Program-made: the position numbers and the translations under genes
The notes under the pieces: generated by a model
What the model was told of the DNA's origin: nothing
Seen by the model: only the letters and a program-made list of their open reading frames with translations
Database searches by the model: none
Assembly: GCF_019219075.1 (NCBI RefSeq)
Contig: NZ_JAHUWJ010000024.1
Location: 40,066-104,065, forward strand
Origin: Chitinophaga sp. sic0106
GTDB taxonomy: Bacteria > Bacteroidota > Bacteroidia > Chitinophagales > Chitinophagaceae
Reading direction: 5' to 3'
DNA: 64,000 nucleotides
Shown: positions 27,289-35,929 of the stretch, in pieces
Numbering within the stretch: position 1 is the stretch's first letter
Layout of the letters: each line of letters starts with the position of its first letter

Positions 27289-27402
27289 CTACAACATACA
27301 ACTGAATATCAATATCATCATCAATATCCAGCTGATACCCAGACACGCATAGGCTACAAAAACTTCCCGGCCGGAACCGGTTAACTTCATACGACCATCC
27401 AT
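27289..27402 (-). CDS. Possible 37-residue membrane peptide
   Basis: A minus-strand frame begins MDGRMKLTGSGREVF and continues into one hydrophobic helix (AYACLGISWILMMILIFS) before a TAG stop. A charged N terminus followed by a single helix is the usual form of a bacterial small membrane protein. It lies alone in a 700-bp gap, with hairpins at 27261-27286 and 27192-27236 downstream. No homologue is recognised; chance is a real alternative. Confidence 0.3.
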   Translation of the reverse strand: MDGRMKLTGSGREVFVAYACLGISWILMMILIFSCML

Positions 27403-27602
27403 GTATCTTTATAGTAATGACGTCATGTTGGCGTTTTACCCCTATCTGTACAAAAAAATAAACAAGTGAGGATTGCTGACTAATGTGAAAATGATATTTC
27501 CTTTTCGGCTAACCATTGTTCGAAGGTATACCTGCCAGTGCGGTAATAGGTACCTGTTACACGTTACTAACGCAACTAAAACATCTCCCTAAATAAAAAA
27601 AG

Positions 27603-27632
27603 AAGCCGGTAGTATAGATATACTGCCGGCTT
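27603..27632 (-). terminator. Minus-strand terminator without an evident gene
   Basis: AAGCCGGTAGTATA pairs with TATACTGCCGGCTT (one G-U). On the minus strand the hairpin is followed by CTTTTTTTATTT. The nearest minus-strand gene upstream already has its own terminator at 27783-27802, so this one may end a short unannotated transcript from 27637-27780, or act as a backup. Confidence 0.6.
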
Positions 27633-27782
27633 TATGATTAACCCCTATGAAAACCAACTATTGCTCTTTGGCTATAATTGTACTATTGCTTTCTATATAC
27701 CAATTTTGCAAACACGATGCCATAAAATGATGACACCCTGCCATTTAACAAATTTTTTAGTTCAGTTTAACAAAATAAAAAA

Positions 27783-27802
27783 CCCGCCGGATGACCGGCG
27801 GG
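27783..27802 (-). terminator. Terminator of the Bax inhibitor-like gene
   Basis: CCCGCCGG-ATGA-CCGGCGGG, a perfect 8-bp stem. On the minus strand TTTTTTATTTT follows. It lies 27 nt past the stop. Confidence 0.85.
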
Positions 27803-27828
27803 CTTCGCAATTCCTTTGTGGGAGCGAC

Positions 27829-28566
27829 TTATCGTCTGTTTAACTTGCTCAGTAATCGCAGGATCTCCAGGTATAACCATACCAGGGTAACCATTAAACC
27901 GAAAGATGCATACCACTCAAAATATTTAGGTGCTCCCTGCGCCACACCCTGCTCAATCATATCAAAATCAAGAATCAGGTTCAACGCAGCTATCGCTACC
28001 ACAATCAGACTGAATACAATACCAAACATACCACTGCCGAAAATTAACGGCATATCGATGTTGAACATACGCAGCACAATGGCAGCCAGGTAAAAAATAC
28101 CAATACCCAGGGTGGCCGTAATAATAATGGATTTAAAGCGCTCAGTGGCACGGATCAGGCCTACACGGTACAATATCAGCATTGCGATAAATACACCGAA
28201 GGTGAGGCCAACTGCCTGCATGACGATGCCATGTGATTGCGCATTGTATACTGCTGAAATAGCTCCCAGGAATAAACCCTCGGCCAGCGCATATGCAGGT
28301 GCCAGATATCCAGCCCATTCTTTCTTGAAAATAATGATCAGCGCCAGCACAAAACCACCCAGCGCACCGCCAATCATTAGCGGAAACGCATTACCAGTGC
28401 CCATCGTAAACTGACCCCAGGAAAATACTGCCGCCGCTATCAGCAACACCAGCATGAAAGACATTTTGTTAACAGTACCACGGAGTGTCATGGCCTCACC
28501 CTGCTGAGCCGCCTTGTTAAACATGCTCTCCTTCAGTACAGGGTTGTTTGATTGAAATAATGCCAT
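27829..28566 (-). CDS. Bax inhibitor-1/YccA family membrane protein
   Basis: 245 residues with seven hydrophobic helices. It resembles the YbhL/YccA-type TMBIM branch common in Bacteroidetes: N-terminal NPVLKESMFNKA, TLRGTVNKMSFMLVLLIAAAVFSW, AYALAEGLFLGAISAVYN, and the near-C-terminal LILDFDMIEQG with the acidic residues that in the family form the pH/Ca sensor. The likely role is an ion-leak channel or membrane stress protein; there is no pathway context here. It is divergent from korA. Confidence 0.88.
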   Translation of the reverse strand: MALFQSNNPVLKESMFNKAAQQGEAMTLRGTVNKMSFMLVLLIAAAVFSWGQFTMGTGNAFPLMIGGALGGFVLALIIIFKKEWAGYLAPAYALAEGLFLGAISAVYNAQSHGIVMQAVGLTFGVFIAMLILYRVGLIRATERFKSIIITATLGIGIFYLAAIVLRMFNIDMPLIFGSGMFGIVFSLIVVAIAALNLILDFDMIEQGVAQGAPKYFEWYASFGLMVTLVWLYLEILRLLSKLNRR

Positions 28567-28719
28567 AGATATGAGTTTAAATTATTCACGCCAAATTACA
28601 AATTCCCACTGATACATACCTTTTCTATATATAATTTTTACAGAAATATTAGCATTTCCGGCGTAATAACTTCTGGTTATAAGCTATAACAAGAAGTAAT
28701 AGCAATCAGCACTTTGGGT

Positions 28720-28750
28720 TATGATAGTCTACCAACTTTGTGTACTTTTG
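28720..28750 (+). promoter_or_regulatory. Predicted promoter of korA
   Basis: TATG at 28720-28723 (3 of 4 matches to TTTG), a 19-bp spacer and a full TAnnTTTG match, TACTTTTG, at 28743-28750, 103 bp before the start codon. Confidence 0.5.
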
Positions 28751-28852
28751 TGTATGCAGGGCAGCCAGGCCAATTTTTTGAGTGGGTTTACTACCTTCCG
28801 ATTGCCTAAATTTACACCCTGATAAAAGATATACCTTAAAAAAGATCAATAG

Positions 28853-30703
28853 ATGCCAAATACTTCGATTCAACAGCTGGAGGATGTAGTAATAAAATTC
28901 GCAGGCGACAGTGGCGATGGTATGCAGCTCACGGGTAGTCAGTTTTCCAATAACACTGCCCTGATAGGTAACGACCTGAGTACTTTCCCCGATTTCCCTG
29001 CTGAAATCAGAGCCCCGCAAGGAACCCTGGCAGGTGTGAGTGGATTCCAGCTCCATTTCTCCTCTAACAGAATATTCACCCCCGGCGATGCCTGCGATGT
29101 ACTCGTAGCCATGAACGCCGCCGCCCTTAAAGCCAACCTGAAAGGCCTGAAAAGAGGCGGTATCATCATCGCAAATACCGACGGATTCGATTCCAAAAAC
29201 CTCCGCCTCGCTAACTACCCGGACGGGGTAAACCCGCTGGAAGACGGCTCCCTGACCGATTATCAGCTGCACACCATGGACGTCACCAAAATGACCCGTG
29301 AAGCACTGAAAGAATCTACCCTGGGGATGAAAGAGAAAGACCGCGCCAAAAACATGTTTGTGCTCGGATTCCTCTACTGGCTGTACGACCGCGACATGGA
29401 AAATACCGAAAACTTCCTCCGCGATAAATTCGGTAAAAAGCCCGAAATCCTCGAGTCTAACCTGAAAGTCCTCCACGCCGGCTATAACTTCGCCGATACC
29501 GTGGAAGCCTTCAGCACCCGCTTCCGCGTAGAAAAAGCACGCATGGAGCCAGGTACCTACCGCAGCATCACCGGTAACACTGCGCTGTCATATGGCCTCG
29601 TGGCTGCCGCGCAGAAAGCGAACCTCCCGATGTTCCTCGGTACATACCCGATCACACCGGCTTCCGATATCCTCCATGAGTTAAGTAAACTCAAAAACTT
29701 TAATATCCGCACCTTCCAGGCAGAAGACGAAATCGCAGGTATCACCTCCGCTATCGGCGCTTCCTATGGTGGCCATTTTGCAGTAACTACCACCTCCGGT
29801 CCGGGTGTAGCCCTTAAAGGTGAAGCGATGGGCCTGGCAGTAATGCTGGAAATTCCGCTGCTGATCGTGGATATTCAACGAGGCGGGCCTTCCACAGGGT
29901 TGCCTACCAAAACAGAACAGTCCGACCTGTTACAGGCCTACTATGGACGTAACGGGGAGTGCCCGATGCCGGTGATCTCCGCATCTACACCTGCCGACTG
30001 CTTTGATGCCGTGTTTGAAGCCTCCCGCATCGCCCTGCAGCATATGACTCCGGTGATCTTCCTCAGCGATGGTTATATCGCCAACGGTGCTGAACCATGG
30101 CGTTTCCCTAAAGCAGCTGACCTTCCGGAAATCGCAGTGAAATTCAAAACAGAATTGGCAGAAGGAGAAGAAACTTACCTGCCATACCACCGCGATGAAA
30201 AACTGGTGCGCCCATGGGCACTGCCAGGTACACCAGGACTGGAACACCGCATCGGTGGCCTCGAAAAACAGAACATTACCGGTAATATCAGCTACGACCC
30301 TGAAAACCACCAGGTAATGGTGAAAATCAGACAGGAAAAAGTGGATAAAATCGCCGATTATATTCCGAACCAGAAAATTGAAATCGGACCTGAAAAAGGT
30401 AAAGTACTCGTGCTGGGTTGGGGTTCAACCTACGGTTCCATTAAAAGCGCCGTACTGGAACTGCTCGCAGAAGGCCACGAAGTAGCACACGCACACCTGC
30501 GCCACCTGCGTCCGTTCCCGAAAAATCTGGCGGAAATCCTCCATAGCTACGATAAGGTCCTCATTCCGGAAATTAACAATGGTCAGCTGATCAAAATTAT
30601 CCGTGACCAGTTCCTCATCGATGCACAAGGATACCATAAGATCATGGGTGTACCTATCACCAAAGGTGAGCTGGTTACCAAAATAAGAGAACTGCTCGCC
30701 TAA
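28853..30703 (+). CDS. korA: 2-oxoacid:acceptor oxidoreductase subunit alpha (fused gamma-alpha)
   Basis: 616 residues. Residues ~12-195 form the gamma domain (IKFAGDSGDGMQLTGSQFS, FPDFPAEIRAPQGT). About 225-600 is the alpha domain (GNTALSYGLVAAAQKA, FLGTYPITPASDILHELS, FQAEDEIAG, TTSGPGVALKGEAMGLA). Together with a TPP- and FeS-carrying beta subunit this oxidises 2-oxoglutarate (or another 2-oxoacid) to acyl-CoA using ferredoxin. KorB normally follows directly, but here a terminator and unrelated genes do, so beta must lie elsewhere. Confidence 0.9.
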   Translation: MPNTSIQQLEDVVIKFAGDSGDGMQLTGSQFSNNTALIGNDLSTFPDFPAEIRAPQGTLAGVSGFQLHFSSNRIFTPGDACDVLVAMNAAALKANLKGLKRGGIIIANTDGFDSKNLRLANYPDGVNPLEDGSLTDYQLHTMDVTKMTREALKESTLGMKEKDRAKNMFVLGFLYWLYDRDMENTENFLRDKFGKKPEILESNLKVLHAGYNFADTVEAFSTRFRVEKARMEPGTYRSITGNTALSYGLVAAAQKANLPMFLGTYPITPASDILHELSKLKNFNIRTFQAEDEIAGITSAIGASYGGHFAVTTTSGPGVALKGEAMGLAVMLEIPLLIVDIQRGGPSTGLPTKTEQSDLLQAYYGRNGECPMPVISASTPADCFDAVFEASRIALQHMTPVIFLSDGYIANGAEPWRFPKAADLPEIAVKFKTELAEGEETYLPYHRDEKLVRPWALPGTPGLEHRIGGLEKQNITGNISYDPENHQVMVKIRQEKVDKIADYIPNQKIEIGPEKGKVLVLGWGSTYGSIKSAVLELLAEGHEVAHAHLRHLRPFPKNLAEILHSYDKVLIPEINNGQLIKIIRDQFLIDAQGYHKIMGVPITKGELVTKIRELLA

Positions 30704-30737
30704 AGGCGTCAGTAATAACACTTTAATATGATTTATT

Positions 30738-30773
30738 GGGCAAAGTCTGCAGAAAGCAGATTTTGCCCTTTTT
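30738..30773 (+). terminator. Terminator of korA
   Basis: GGGCAAAGTCTGC pairs with GCAGATTTTGCCC (one G-U), loop AGAAA, followed by TTTTT, 34 bp after the stop. Confidence 0.85.
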
Positions 30774-30869
30774 AATGCGCGCGATTCATGGCGTTTTTTT
30801 TGTACTTTAACAATATGAAGAGTATTACAGCTACGTCTTCGACATATTTTAAGGATCAAGCGATATTAT

Positions 30870-31457
30870 ATGAATACTTTACGCGTATTACTCTGCACTT
30901 TAACCCTAGCTGTAGTATGTTCCCCGCTGTGGGCACAAACGAATACCTTTGAAGTGAGAATCGCCAACCATCCGGTAGGCACCATCGAAGCCAGACAGGA
31001 TGAAAATGGACATGCTAAACGCATTGTTATCAAAACCCATATCCAGGTGATGCTTTCAAAAGTGAACAGCGATATTATTAACGAGTATAATAATAACATA
31101 CTCACGCTGGCTAAATCAACCAGGCAATCCGGGAAAAACGGAGACGATAAGCTGACTACCACCCGCAGGGAGGGCAGCAGCTATTCTATTTTGGTCAATG
31201 GAAAGCGGCAGGTGATCAATATCACTGAAATCCAGCATTGCGTTGGAGACCTGTATTTTAGCGAACCTAAACATATCAACCGTACTTTTTCAGAAACGCT
31301 GGGTCAGTTTCTGCCATTGAAACCACTCGGAGGCGGACAATATGAACTGCAATTACCTGAAGGCAAAAAAAATATCTATAAGTATGACAATGGCACACTG
31401 GTGCAGGTAGAAGTAGACCATGTACTGGGTAAGGCTATTATTGTCAAAAGTAGCTGA
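30870..31457 (+). CDS. Secreted protein of unknown function (DUF6134-like)
   Basis: 195 residues: a signal peptide (LLCTLTLAVVCSPLWAQ) and then an all-beta-looking domain starting FEVRIANHPVGTIEARQDENG. Pattern and length resemble the DUF6134 secreted proteins of Bacteroidetes, seen from memory only. No catalytic motif is evident. The next gene begins 8 bp after the stop. Confidence 0.65.
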   Translation: MNTLRVLLCTLTLAVVCSPLWAQTNTFEVRIANHPVGTIEARQDENGHAKRIVIKTHIQVMLSKVNSDIINEYNNNILTLAKSTRQSGKNGDDKLTTTRREGSSYSILVNGKRQVINITEIQHCVGDLYFSEPKHINRTFSETLGQFLPLKPLGGGQYELQLPEGKKNIYKYDNGTLVQVEVDHVLGKAIIVKSS

Positions 31458-31465
31458 GCATTTTT

Positions 31466-31849
31466 ATGAACACTATTATTCCTGAGATTTATAGTTCGAT
31501 TCATTCGTTGCTGGATAATTATGTGCCACCATTGGTCCCCAGGGCCGGCGACAAAAGTAACCGCTATGATATGTATTATCCATACGAGGTGGAACTGGCC
31601 GGGCGCAAATATCCGGAGTTGTATTTTGCCGGGGTAGCGGCCTACGATAAATATGTGGGATTATACTTCTTCCCGATTTATTCCCACCCCAATGAATTTA
31701 CAGAAACTCCTGCATCCCTGCGGCCACTGCTGAAAGGGAAATCCTGTTTTCATATTAAAAAAGCGGAAAGTCAGGTTTTGGGAGATATTAAAGCCATGCT
31801 GGATAAGGGCTTTGAATTTTATCAGGCGAAAGGGCTCATACGGCATTAA
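31466..31849 (+). CDS. DUF1801-like small protein
   Basis: 127 residues, soluble. MYYPYEVELAGRKYPELYFAGVAAYDKYVGLYFFPIY and KGKSCFHIKKAE (both overlapping family-typical regions) resemble the DUF1801/YdhG fold, a small alpha-beta protein of unknown function. It is probably co-transcribed with the preceding secreted protein (8-bp gap). Its stop codon lies within the arm of a triloop palindrome. Confidence 0.65.
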   Translation: MNTIIPEIYSSIHSLLDNYVPPLVPRAGDKSNRYDMYYPYEVELAGRKYPELYFAGVAAYDKYVGLYFFPIYSHPNEFTETPASLRPLLKGKSCFHIKKAESQVLGDIKAMLDKGFEFYQAKGLIRH

Positions 31850-31889
31850 TCAAAAAGGGCACGACCTATGGCCATGCCCTTTTTGATTT
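31847..31889. terminator. 43-bp palindrome with TAT triloop (element E), likely bidirectional terminator
   Basis: Arms 31847-31866 and 31870-31889 pair with three mismatches around TAT. The A5...T5 ends (AAAAAGGGCA...TGCCCTTTTT) would work as a terminator for the DUF1801-like gene and, in reverse, for the oxidoreductase gene. It has the same 20+3+20 layout as other elements here. Confidence 0.65.
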
Positions 31890-31892
31890 TCA

Positions 31893-31909
31893 GTCCACCG
31901 TAGGTGGAC
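31893..31909. repeat. Short GTA-triloop palindrome (element F)
   Basis: GTCCACC-GTA-GGTGGAC, a perfect 7-bp stem with a 3-nt loop, 3 bp after element E and ending 6 bp before the next stop codon. No T-run. Confidence 0.6.
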
Positions 31910-31915
31910 CGGCTA

Positions 31916-33109
31916 TTAAGCCAATGTTTTCTCTATAATCTGACCAGTAGTTTTATCCTTCAATATCACTTTCTTCGCACCAAAATGCGTCATTTCTTCC
32001 TTCACCAGGTAGTACTGTTCATCATAGTCCTGCTGCGTTTTTTCTTTGGTTAACCCTTCTTTACCGCGCCATATTTCCAGTTGCACCGGCTCCCATTGTT
32101 TGGAAGCAGCACTTTTATAGGCCGCATCTAAAATTGCATTCACTACATAGCCATCATAGAAGGTTTCCCGGGCAGCTTTACCATCTTCCATAGCATTAAA
32201 CATATCGGTAAACATGTGGTTGTAACCCAGTTCGTTGAGCTCATCGCCCACGGGGAACAGCCAGCCACTGTTGCTTTCCGCTTTTTCTGCTACGTAGTCG
32301 GCCCCTTTGCCGGTAGTAAACATATCGAAACCCGTACGCAGGAAGCTGTTCAGCCAGATGGTTCCTTCGGTGCCCATCACTTCATCGCGGAGGTCCAGAC
32401 CACCGCGGAAGGTCCAGCTTACCTCAAACTGTCCGATAGCACCGTTTTCATATTTAACGAGGCCAATGGCATGGTCTTCGGCGTCAATAGGTTTTACCTG
32501 TGTATCCGCCCAGCACATCACCTCTACCGGCTTAATATCCTTGCCGATAAAGCTGCGGGCAATTTCCACGCAATGGCAGCCCAGGTCGAGGATACAGCCA
32601 CCACCTGCCTGCTCTTTATCCCAGAACCACTCACTGTGCGGGCCAGGATGCGTTTCACGGGATTTAGCCCAGAGAATACGCCCGAGCGCGCCCTGCTGCA
32701 CGCTTTCCAGTGCTTTCAGGAATTTGGGCGTGTATACCAGGTCTTCCAGGTAACCATGGAAGATGCCCGCCTTTTCAACCGCTTCGAGCATACGTTTAGC
32801 CTCTGCGGCTGTACGTCCGAGCGGCTTGGTACAGATAACGGCTTTTTTATGTTTGCAGCAAAGATCGACCGCTGCTTCATGAAGGTTGTTTGGCAGGGAG
32901 ATACAAACGACCTCCACTTCCGGGTTAGCCACTGCCTCTTCCATGGTGGTTGTCCAGTGGGTAACCTTATAATCTTCCGCAAATTTTTTCGCACTCTCTT
33001 CCCTGCGGGAGTAGATGCTGACAATTTTATCGCGACTGCGCTGACCTTGCAGAGAATCTGCATAAAAGCGCCCGATGAAGCCCGAGCCGAGCATTGCTAT
33101 CTTTGCCAT
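31916..33109 (-). CDS. Gfo/Idh/MocA family oxidoreductase
   Basis: 397 residues. The N-terminal Rossmann motif is GSGFIGRFYADSL; the usual EKP motif appears as CTKPLGRTAAEAKRML; the C-terminal alpha/beta dimerisation domain includes GGCILDLGCHCVEIARSF with the catalytic-region His. It is an NAD(P)-dependent sugar or inositol-type dehydrogenase; substrate unknown. The MFS transporter lies 4 bp upstream on the same strand, so it probably acts on the imported compound. Confidence 0.88.
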   Translation of the reverse strand: MAKIAMLGSGFIGRFYADSLQGQRSRDKIVSIYSRREESAKKFAEDYKVTHWTTTMEEAVANPEVEVVCISLPNNLHEAAVDLCCKHKKAVICTKPLGRTAAEAKRMLEAVEKAGIFHGYLEDLVYTPKFLKALESVQQGALGRILWAKSRETHPGPHSEWFWDKEQAGGGCILDLGCHCVEIARSFIGKDIKPVEVMCWADTQVKPIDAEDHAIGLVKYENGAIGQFEVSWTFRGGLDLRDEVMGTEGTIWLNSFLRTGFDMFTTGKGADYVAEKAESNSGWLFPVGDELNELGYNHMFTDMFNAMEDGKAARETFYDGYVVNAILDAAYKSAASKQWEPVQLEIWRGKEGLTKEKTQQDYDEQYYLVKEEMTHFGAKKVILKDKTTGQIIEKTLA

Positions 33110-33113
33110 AGTA

Positions 33114-34337
33114 CTAGTGGTTTATAACTGCTGAAGAATCACTATCCTTGTCTTTAAACGCAATGAGGAACAGTACCAGCACTGCCACCGCAATACCTGC
33201 CGGAATCAGCCAGATGGCATGCCAGTCGTGCGTATCAGGGCCTGTTCTGTATTTTTCCACAATAGGGCCGCTAAGCAGGAACCCAATCAGCATACCTACG
33301 CCATAAGTTGCCAGTGTAACAAAGCCCTGGGCGGAACTTTTGAATTTCTCACCTGCTTTACGATCTGTGTAAATCTGTCCGGTAACGAAGAAGAAATCGT
33401 AGCACACACCATGGAGCAGAATACCTACCAGTAACATCCAGAGGTTGGCATCAATATCCCCGTTTGCAAACAACAGATAGCGGATACCCCATGCGAGCAT
33501 ACCGATGCCCAGCATCCATTTCACGCCAAGGCGGCGGAACAGGAAGGGGATAATCAGCATGAACAATACTTCAGAAACCTGGCCCAGCGACTGCTTAGCT
33601 GCCGCCGCCTGCATGTGGATCTCATTCAGGAAAGGGTTGGTGAAGTTATAGTAGAATGCCAGTGGAATACATATCAGGATGGAAGAGATAAAGAATATGC
33701 GGTAGGAAGGATCTTTCAGCATCCCGATCGCATCCAGTCCCAGGATCTCTTTTACGTCGATTTTACTGCCCTTTTTCAGCGGTGGTGTTTTCGGTAAGGT
33801 AAAGCTGTAGAAACCTAAAATGAGGGAGGAAACAGCCGCCATTTTGAAGGTAAGCTGCAGGGTATTGCTTTGTTCCCAGCCTAGTTTACCAATGATGAGG
33901 CCTGCAATGATCCAGCCTGCTGTACCAAATACCCGGATTACAGAAAAGTCCTTACTTGGATCGTTCATCTGCCGGAAGGAAATGGAGTTTACCAGCGCCA
34001 GCGTTGGCATGTAGAGGATCATGTAAGCCAGGATCAGGCCATAGAAAGGACCGAAGTCGGTCATGTTACCGCAGAACCATAACAGCACGGCTCCAGCGAG
34101 GTGAATGACTCCCAGCATAATCTGGGCGGAAAAGAAGCGGTCGGCCAGGATACCCACAATAAACGGGGCAATGATGGCGCCGTAGGACTGGGTAAGGAAA
34201 GCAGTACCTACATTGTTGTCTGTTGTATTTTGGAGGTTGTGAAGCACGAAGGTACCCAGTGTTACGAACCAGGCGCCCCAGGTGAAAAACTCCAGGAACA
34301 TCATCAATGAAAGCTGCAATCGCGTTGATAATCTCAT
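33114..34337 (-). CDS. MFS transporter, nucleoside:H+ symporter-like
   Basis: 407 residues, about 12 transmembrane helices. The N-terminal segment LSLMMFLEFFTWGAWFVTLGTF, the YGAIIAPFIVGILADRFF loop and the central PPLKKGSKIDVKEILG cytoplasmic linker match the NupG-like nucleoside symporter family widespread in Bacteroidetes. In these genomes such carriers often sit beside Gfo/Idh/MocA enzymes and may carry sugars instead of nucleosides. It is the first gene of a two-gene operon. Confidence 0.83.
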   Translation of the reverse strand: MRLSTRLQLSLMMFLEFFTWGAWFVTLGTFVLHNLQNTTDNNVGTAFLTQSYGAIIAPFIVGILADRFFSAQIMLGVIHLAGAVLLWFCGNMTDFGPFYGLILAYMILYMPTLALVNSISFRQMNDPSKDFSVIRVFGTAGWIIAGLIIGKLGWEQSNTLQLTFKMAAVSSLILGFYSFTLPKTPPLKKGSKIDVKEILGLDAIGMLKDPSYRIFFISSILICIPLAFYYNFTNPFLNEIHMQAAAAKQSLGQVSEVLFMLIIPFLFRRLGVKWMLGIGMLAWGIRYLLFANGDIDANLWMLLVGILLHGVCYDFFFVTGQIYTDRKAGEKFKSSAQGFVTLATYGVGMLIGFLLSGPIVEKYRTGPDTHDWHAIWLIPAGIAVAVLVLFLIAFKDKDSDSSAVINH

Positions 34338-34404
34338 AACGGTTTAATCTTAAAATGTGGCTTAAGATAATAAAATCTGGATATGAGCAACAAAAAAAGT
34401 GATA

Positions 34405-34422
34405 ACCCGGCGGAAACCGGGT
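34405..34422 (-). terminator. Terminator of nth
   Basis: ACCCGG-CGGAAA-CCGGGT hairpin; on the minus strand TTATCACTTTTTTTG follows. It lies 41 nt past the nth stop and before the MFS gene. Confidence 0.7.
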
Positions 34423-34462
34423 GTGTTTCAAAAGTTTTGCTGGTGGCGCGTTTGCTAAGGTT

Positions 34463-35110
34463 TTAGCTGGCTTTTATCAGTGTTTTATAGTATTTGCATG
34501 CCGGGCGCAGGGCGCATTCCCCGCACTTAGGGCTTCGGGCAAGGCAGATATAGCGGCCATGCAGGATCAGCCAGTGATGGGCGATATATATCTTATCCTT
34601 TGGAATATTTTTGATCAGCTGCAGCTCGGTTTGTAAAGGTGTTTTGGCGTTGGTGGTAAGGCCCAGTCGCGCACTTACACGAAATACGTGGGTGTCCACG
34701 GCCATGTTAGGCTGCTGGTGCACTACAGAGGTGATCACGTTAGCCGTTTTACGGCCTACCCCCGGCAGTTTTACCAGTTCCGGCACGGTAGATGGAATTT
34801 CACCGTTGAAGTCGTCCTTCACCATATTGGCCATGCCAATCAGGTGTTTGGTTTTATTGTTAGGATAACTAATGCTTCGGATGAGCGGAAACAAGTCATC
34901 GAACGTGGCATGACTGAGCGCTTCAACGTCCGGGTACCGTTCAAATATAGCAGGGGTGGTCATATTCACCCTTTTGTCGGTACACTGGGCAGAGAGAATA
35001 ACGGCTACCAGCAGTTGGTATGGATTGTCGTAAATAAGTTCGGTTTCTGCATTCGGCGCATGCTTTTCAAAGTAGTCCAGCACAAATGCGTAGCGCTCTT
35101 TTTTGGTCAT
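34463..35110 (-). CDS. nth: Endonuclease III
   Basis: 215 residues. A bifunctional DNA glycosylase/AP lyase for oxidised pyrimidines. The helix-hairpin-helix LPGVGRKTANVI carries the catalytic Lys and VDTHVFRVSARLG the catalytic Asp. The C-terminal 4Fe-4S cluster is complete (C-x6-C-x2-C-x5-C in CLARSPKCGECALRPAC). No sign of degeneration. Confidence 0.96.
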   Translation of the reverse strand: MTKKERYAFVLDYFEKHAPNAETELIYDNPYQLLVAVILSAQCTDKRVNMTTPAIFERYPDVEALSHATFDDLFPLIRSISYPNNKTKHLIGMANMVKDDFNGEIPSTVPELVKLPGVGRKTANVITSVVHQQPNMAVDTHVFRVSARLGLTTNAKTPLQTELQLIKNIPKDKIYIAHHWLILHGRYICLARSPKCGECALRPACKYYKTLIKAS

Positions 35111-35191
35111 GCTGTAAAGATAGAGAAAATGCTTTTTTATTCCACCTGCGGGGTGCAGGGAATCAGTGTCATAACGTTGTGGAATATACGA

Positions 35192-35410
35192 TTAAAGTTG
35201 CTTTTCGGCTGTGCTGGCGGCGTAGTCGAAGATCTGCTGTAATGTCGACATCCGGGGGGAATAGCTGACAGTGTTCAGTGTGGCCTTCACATGTTCCAGG
35301 CTGGCTTCCACCTCGGAACTGAGGCTGGGTTGTTCCTGGCTAAGATGCTGCAGGTCGCTGGCAGTAACAAGACACAGATTAGAAAGGACAGAATGTGTAA
35401 AATTACTCAT
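35192..35410 (-). CDS. Small acidic protein of unknown function
   Basis: 72 residues, soluble and helical-looking. The C-terminal SPRMSTLQQIFDYAAS resembles a conserved ending of short Bacteroidetes proteins with no known role. It fills an otherwise empty stretch between nth and the DivIC-like gene and has no better-scoring frame opposite it. No function is claimed. Confidence 0.5.
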   Translation of the reverse strand: MSNFTHSVLSNLCLVTASDLQHLSQEQPSLSSEVEASLEHVKATLNTVSYSPRMSTLQQIFDYAASTAEKQL

Positions 35411-35524
35411 GCATTACTTTTTTAATACAGGAAATATAGTTAACAGCAATATAAACGACAGATGTGCAGAATCTATTGTTAAGTTAAGGTTTTTTTTTGA
35501 GATGGCCAATTGACGGGGACTTAG

Positions 35525-35839
35525 CTACTTAGCGGGCGGAGTGGGGGTAAGGATAAACAGATCCTCATTGTCTTTTTTCATAAAGTACTTTTCCCGGGCA
35601 AACTTCTCCAGTTTTTCGGGGCTGGAGAGCAGTTCCTGCTGTTCTTCCCTGGTTTTCTTTATCTCGCTGATAAAGAACTCTTTCTGTGCTTCCAGCTTGT
35701 TTTCCTCCGAGGAGAACTGGTACTGGTACATCAGGTTGGTTTTATCCAGAAAAGCGACCCATAAGAGGAAAAGGCCTCCTGAGATAAAGAAGAAGTTCTT
35801 TAACAGGCCAGGTACTTTTATGGATTTGATTTTCTGCAT
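35525..35839 (-). CDS. Septum formation initiator family protein (DivIC/FtsB-like)
   Basis: 104 residues: a basic N terminus, one transmembrane helix (FFFISGGLFLLWVAFL) and a periplasmic coiled coil (EENKLEAQKEFFISEIKKTR region), ending with LEKFAREKYFMKKDNEDLF, a hallmark of FtsB/DivIC. It acts in the FtsQLB-type divisome subcomplex. It lies directly downstream of enolase, the same eno-ftsB order seen in proteobacteria. Confidence 0.85.
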   Translation of the reverse strand: MQKIKSIKVPGLLKNFFFISGGLFLLWVAFLDKTNLMYQYQFSSEENKLEAQKEFFISEIKKTREEQQELLSSPEKLEKFAREKYFMKKDNEDLFILTPTPPAK

Positions 35840-35929
35840 ACTGCAAATTACAACTTGTAGTTCAAAAATAAAACGCGGGCAGCCACATTTAAGTATCTGC
35901 CCGCGAATGAATTATCTGGAAGTAATCAC

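Noticed and set aside
27634..27843. 69-residue plus-strand frame in the 27.1-27.8 kb gap
   Set aside because: It runs through the terminator of the Bax-like gene and into its coding region, and has no protein-like pattern.
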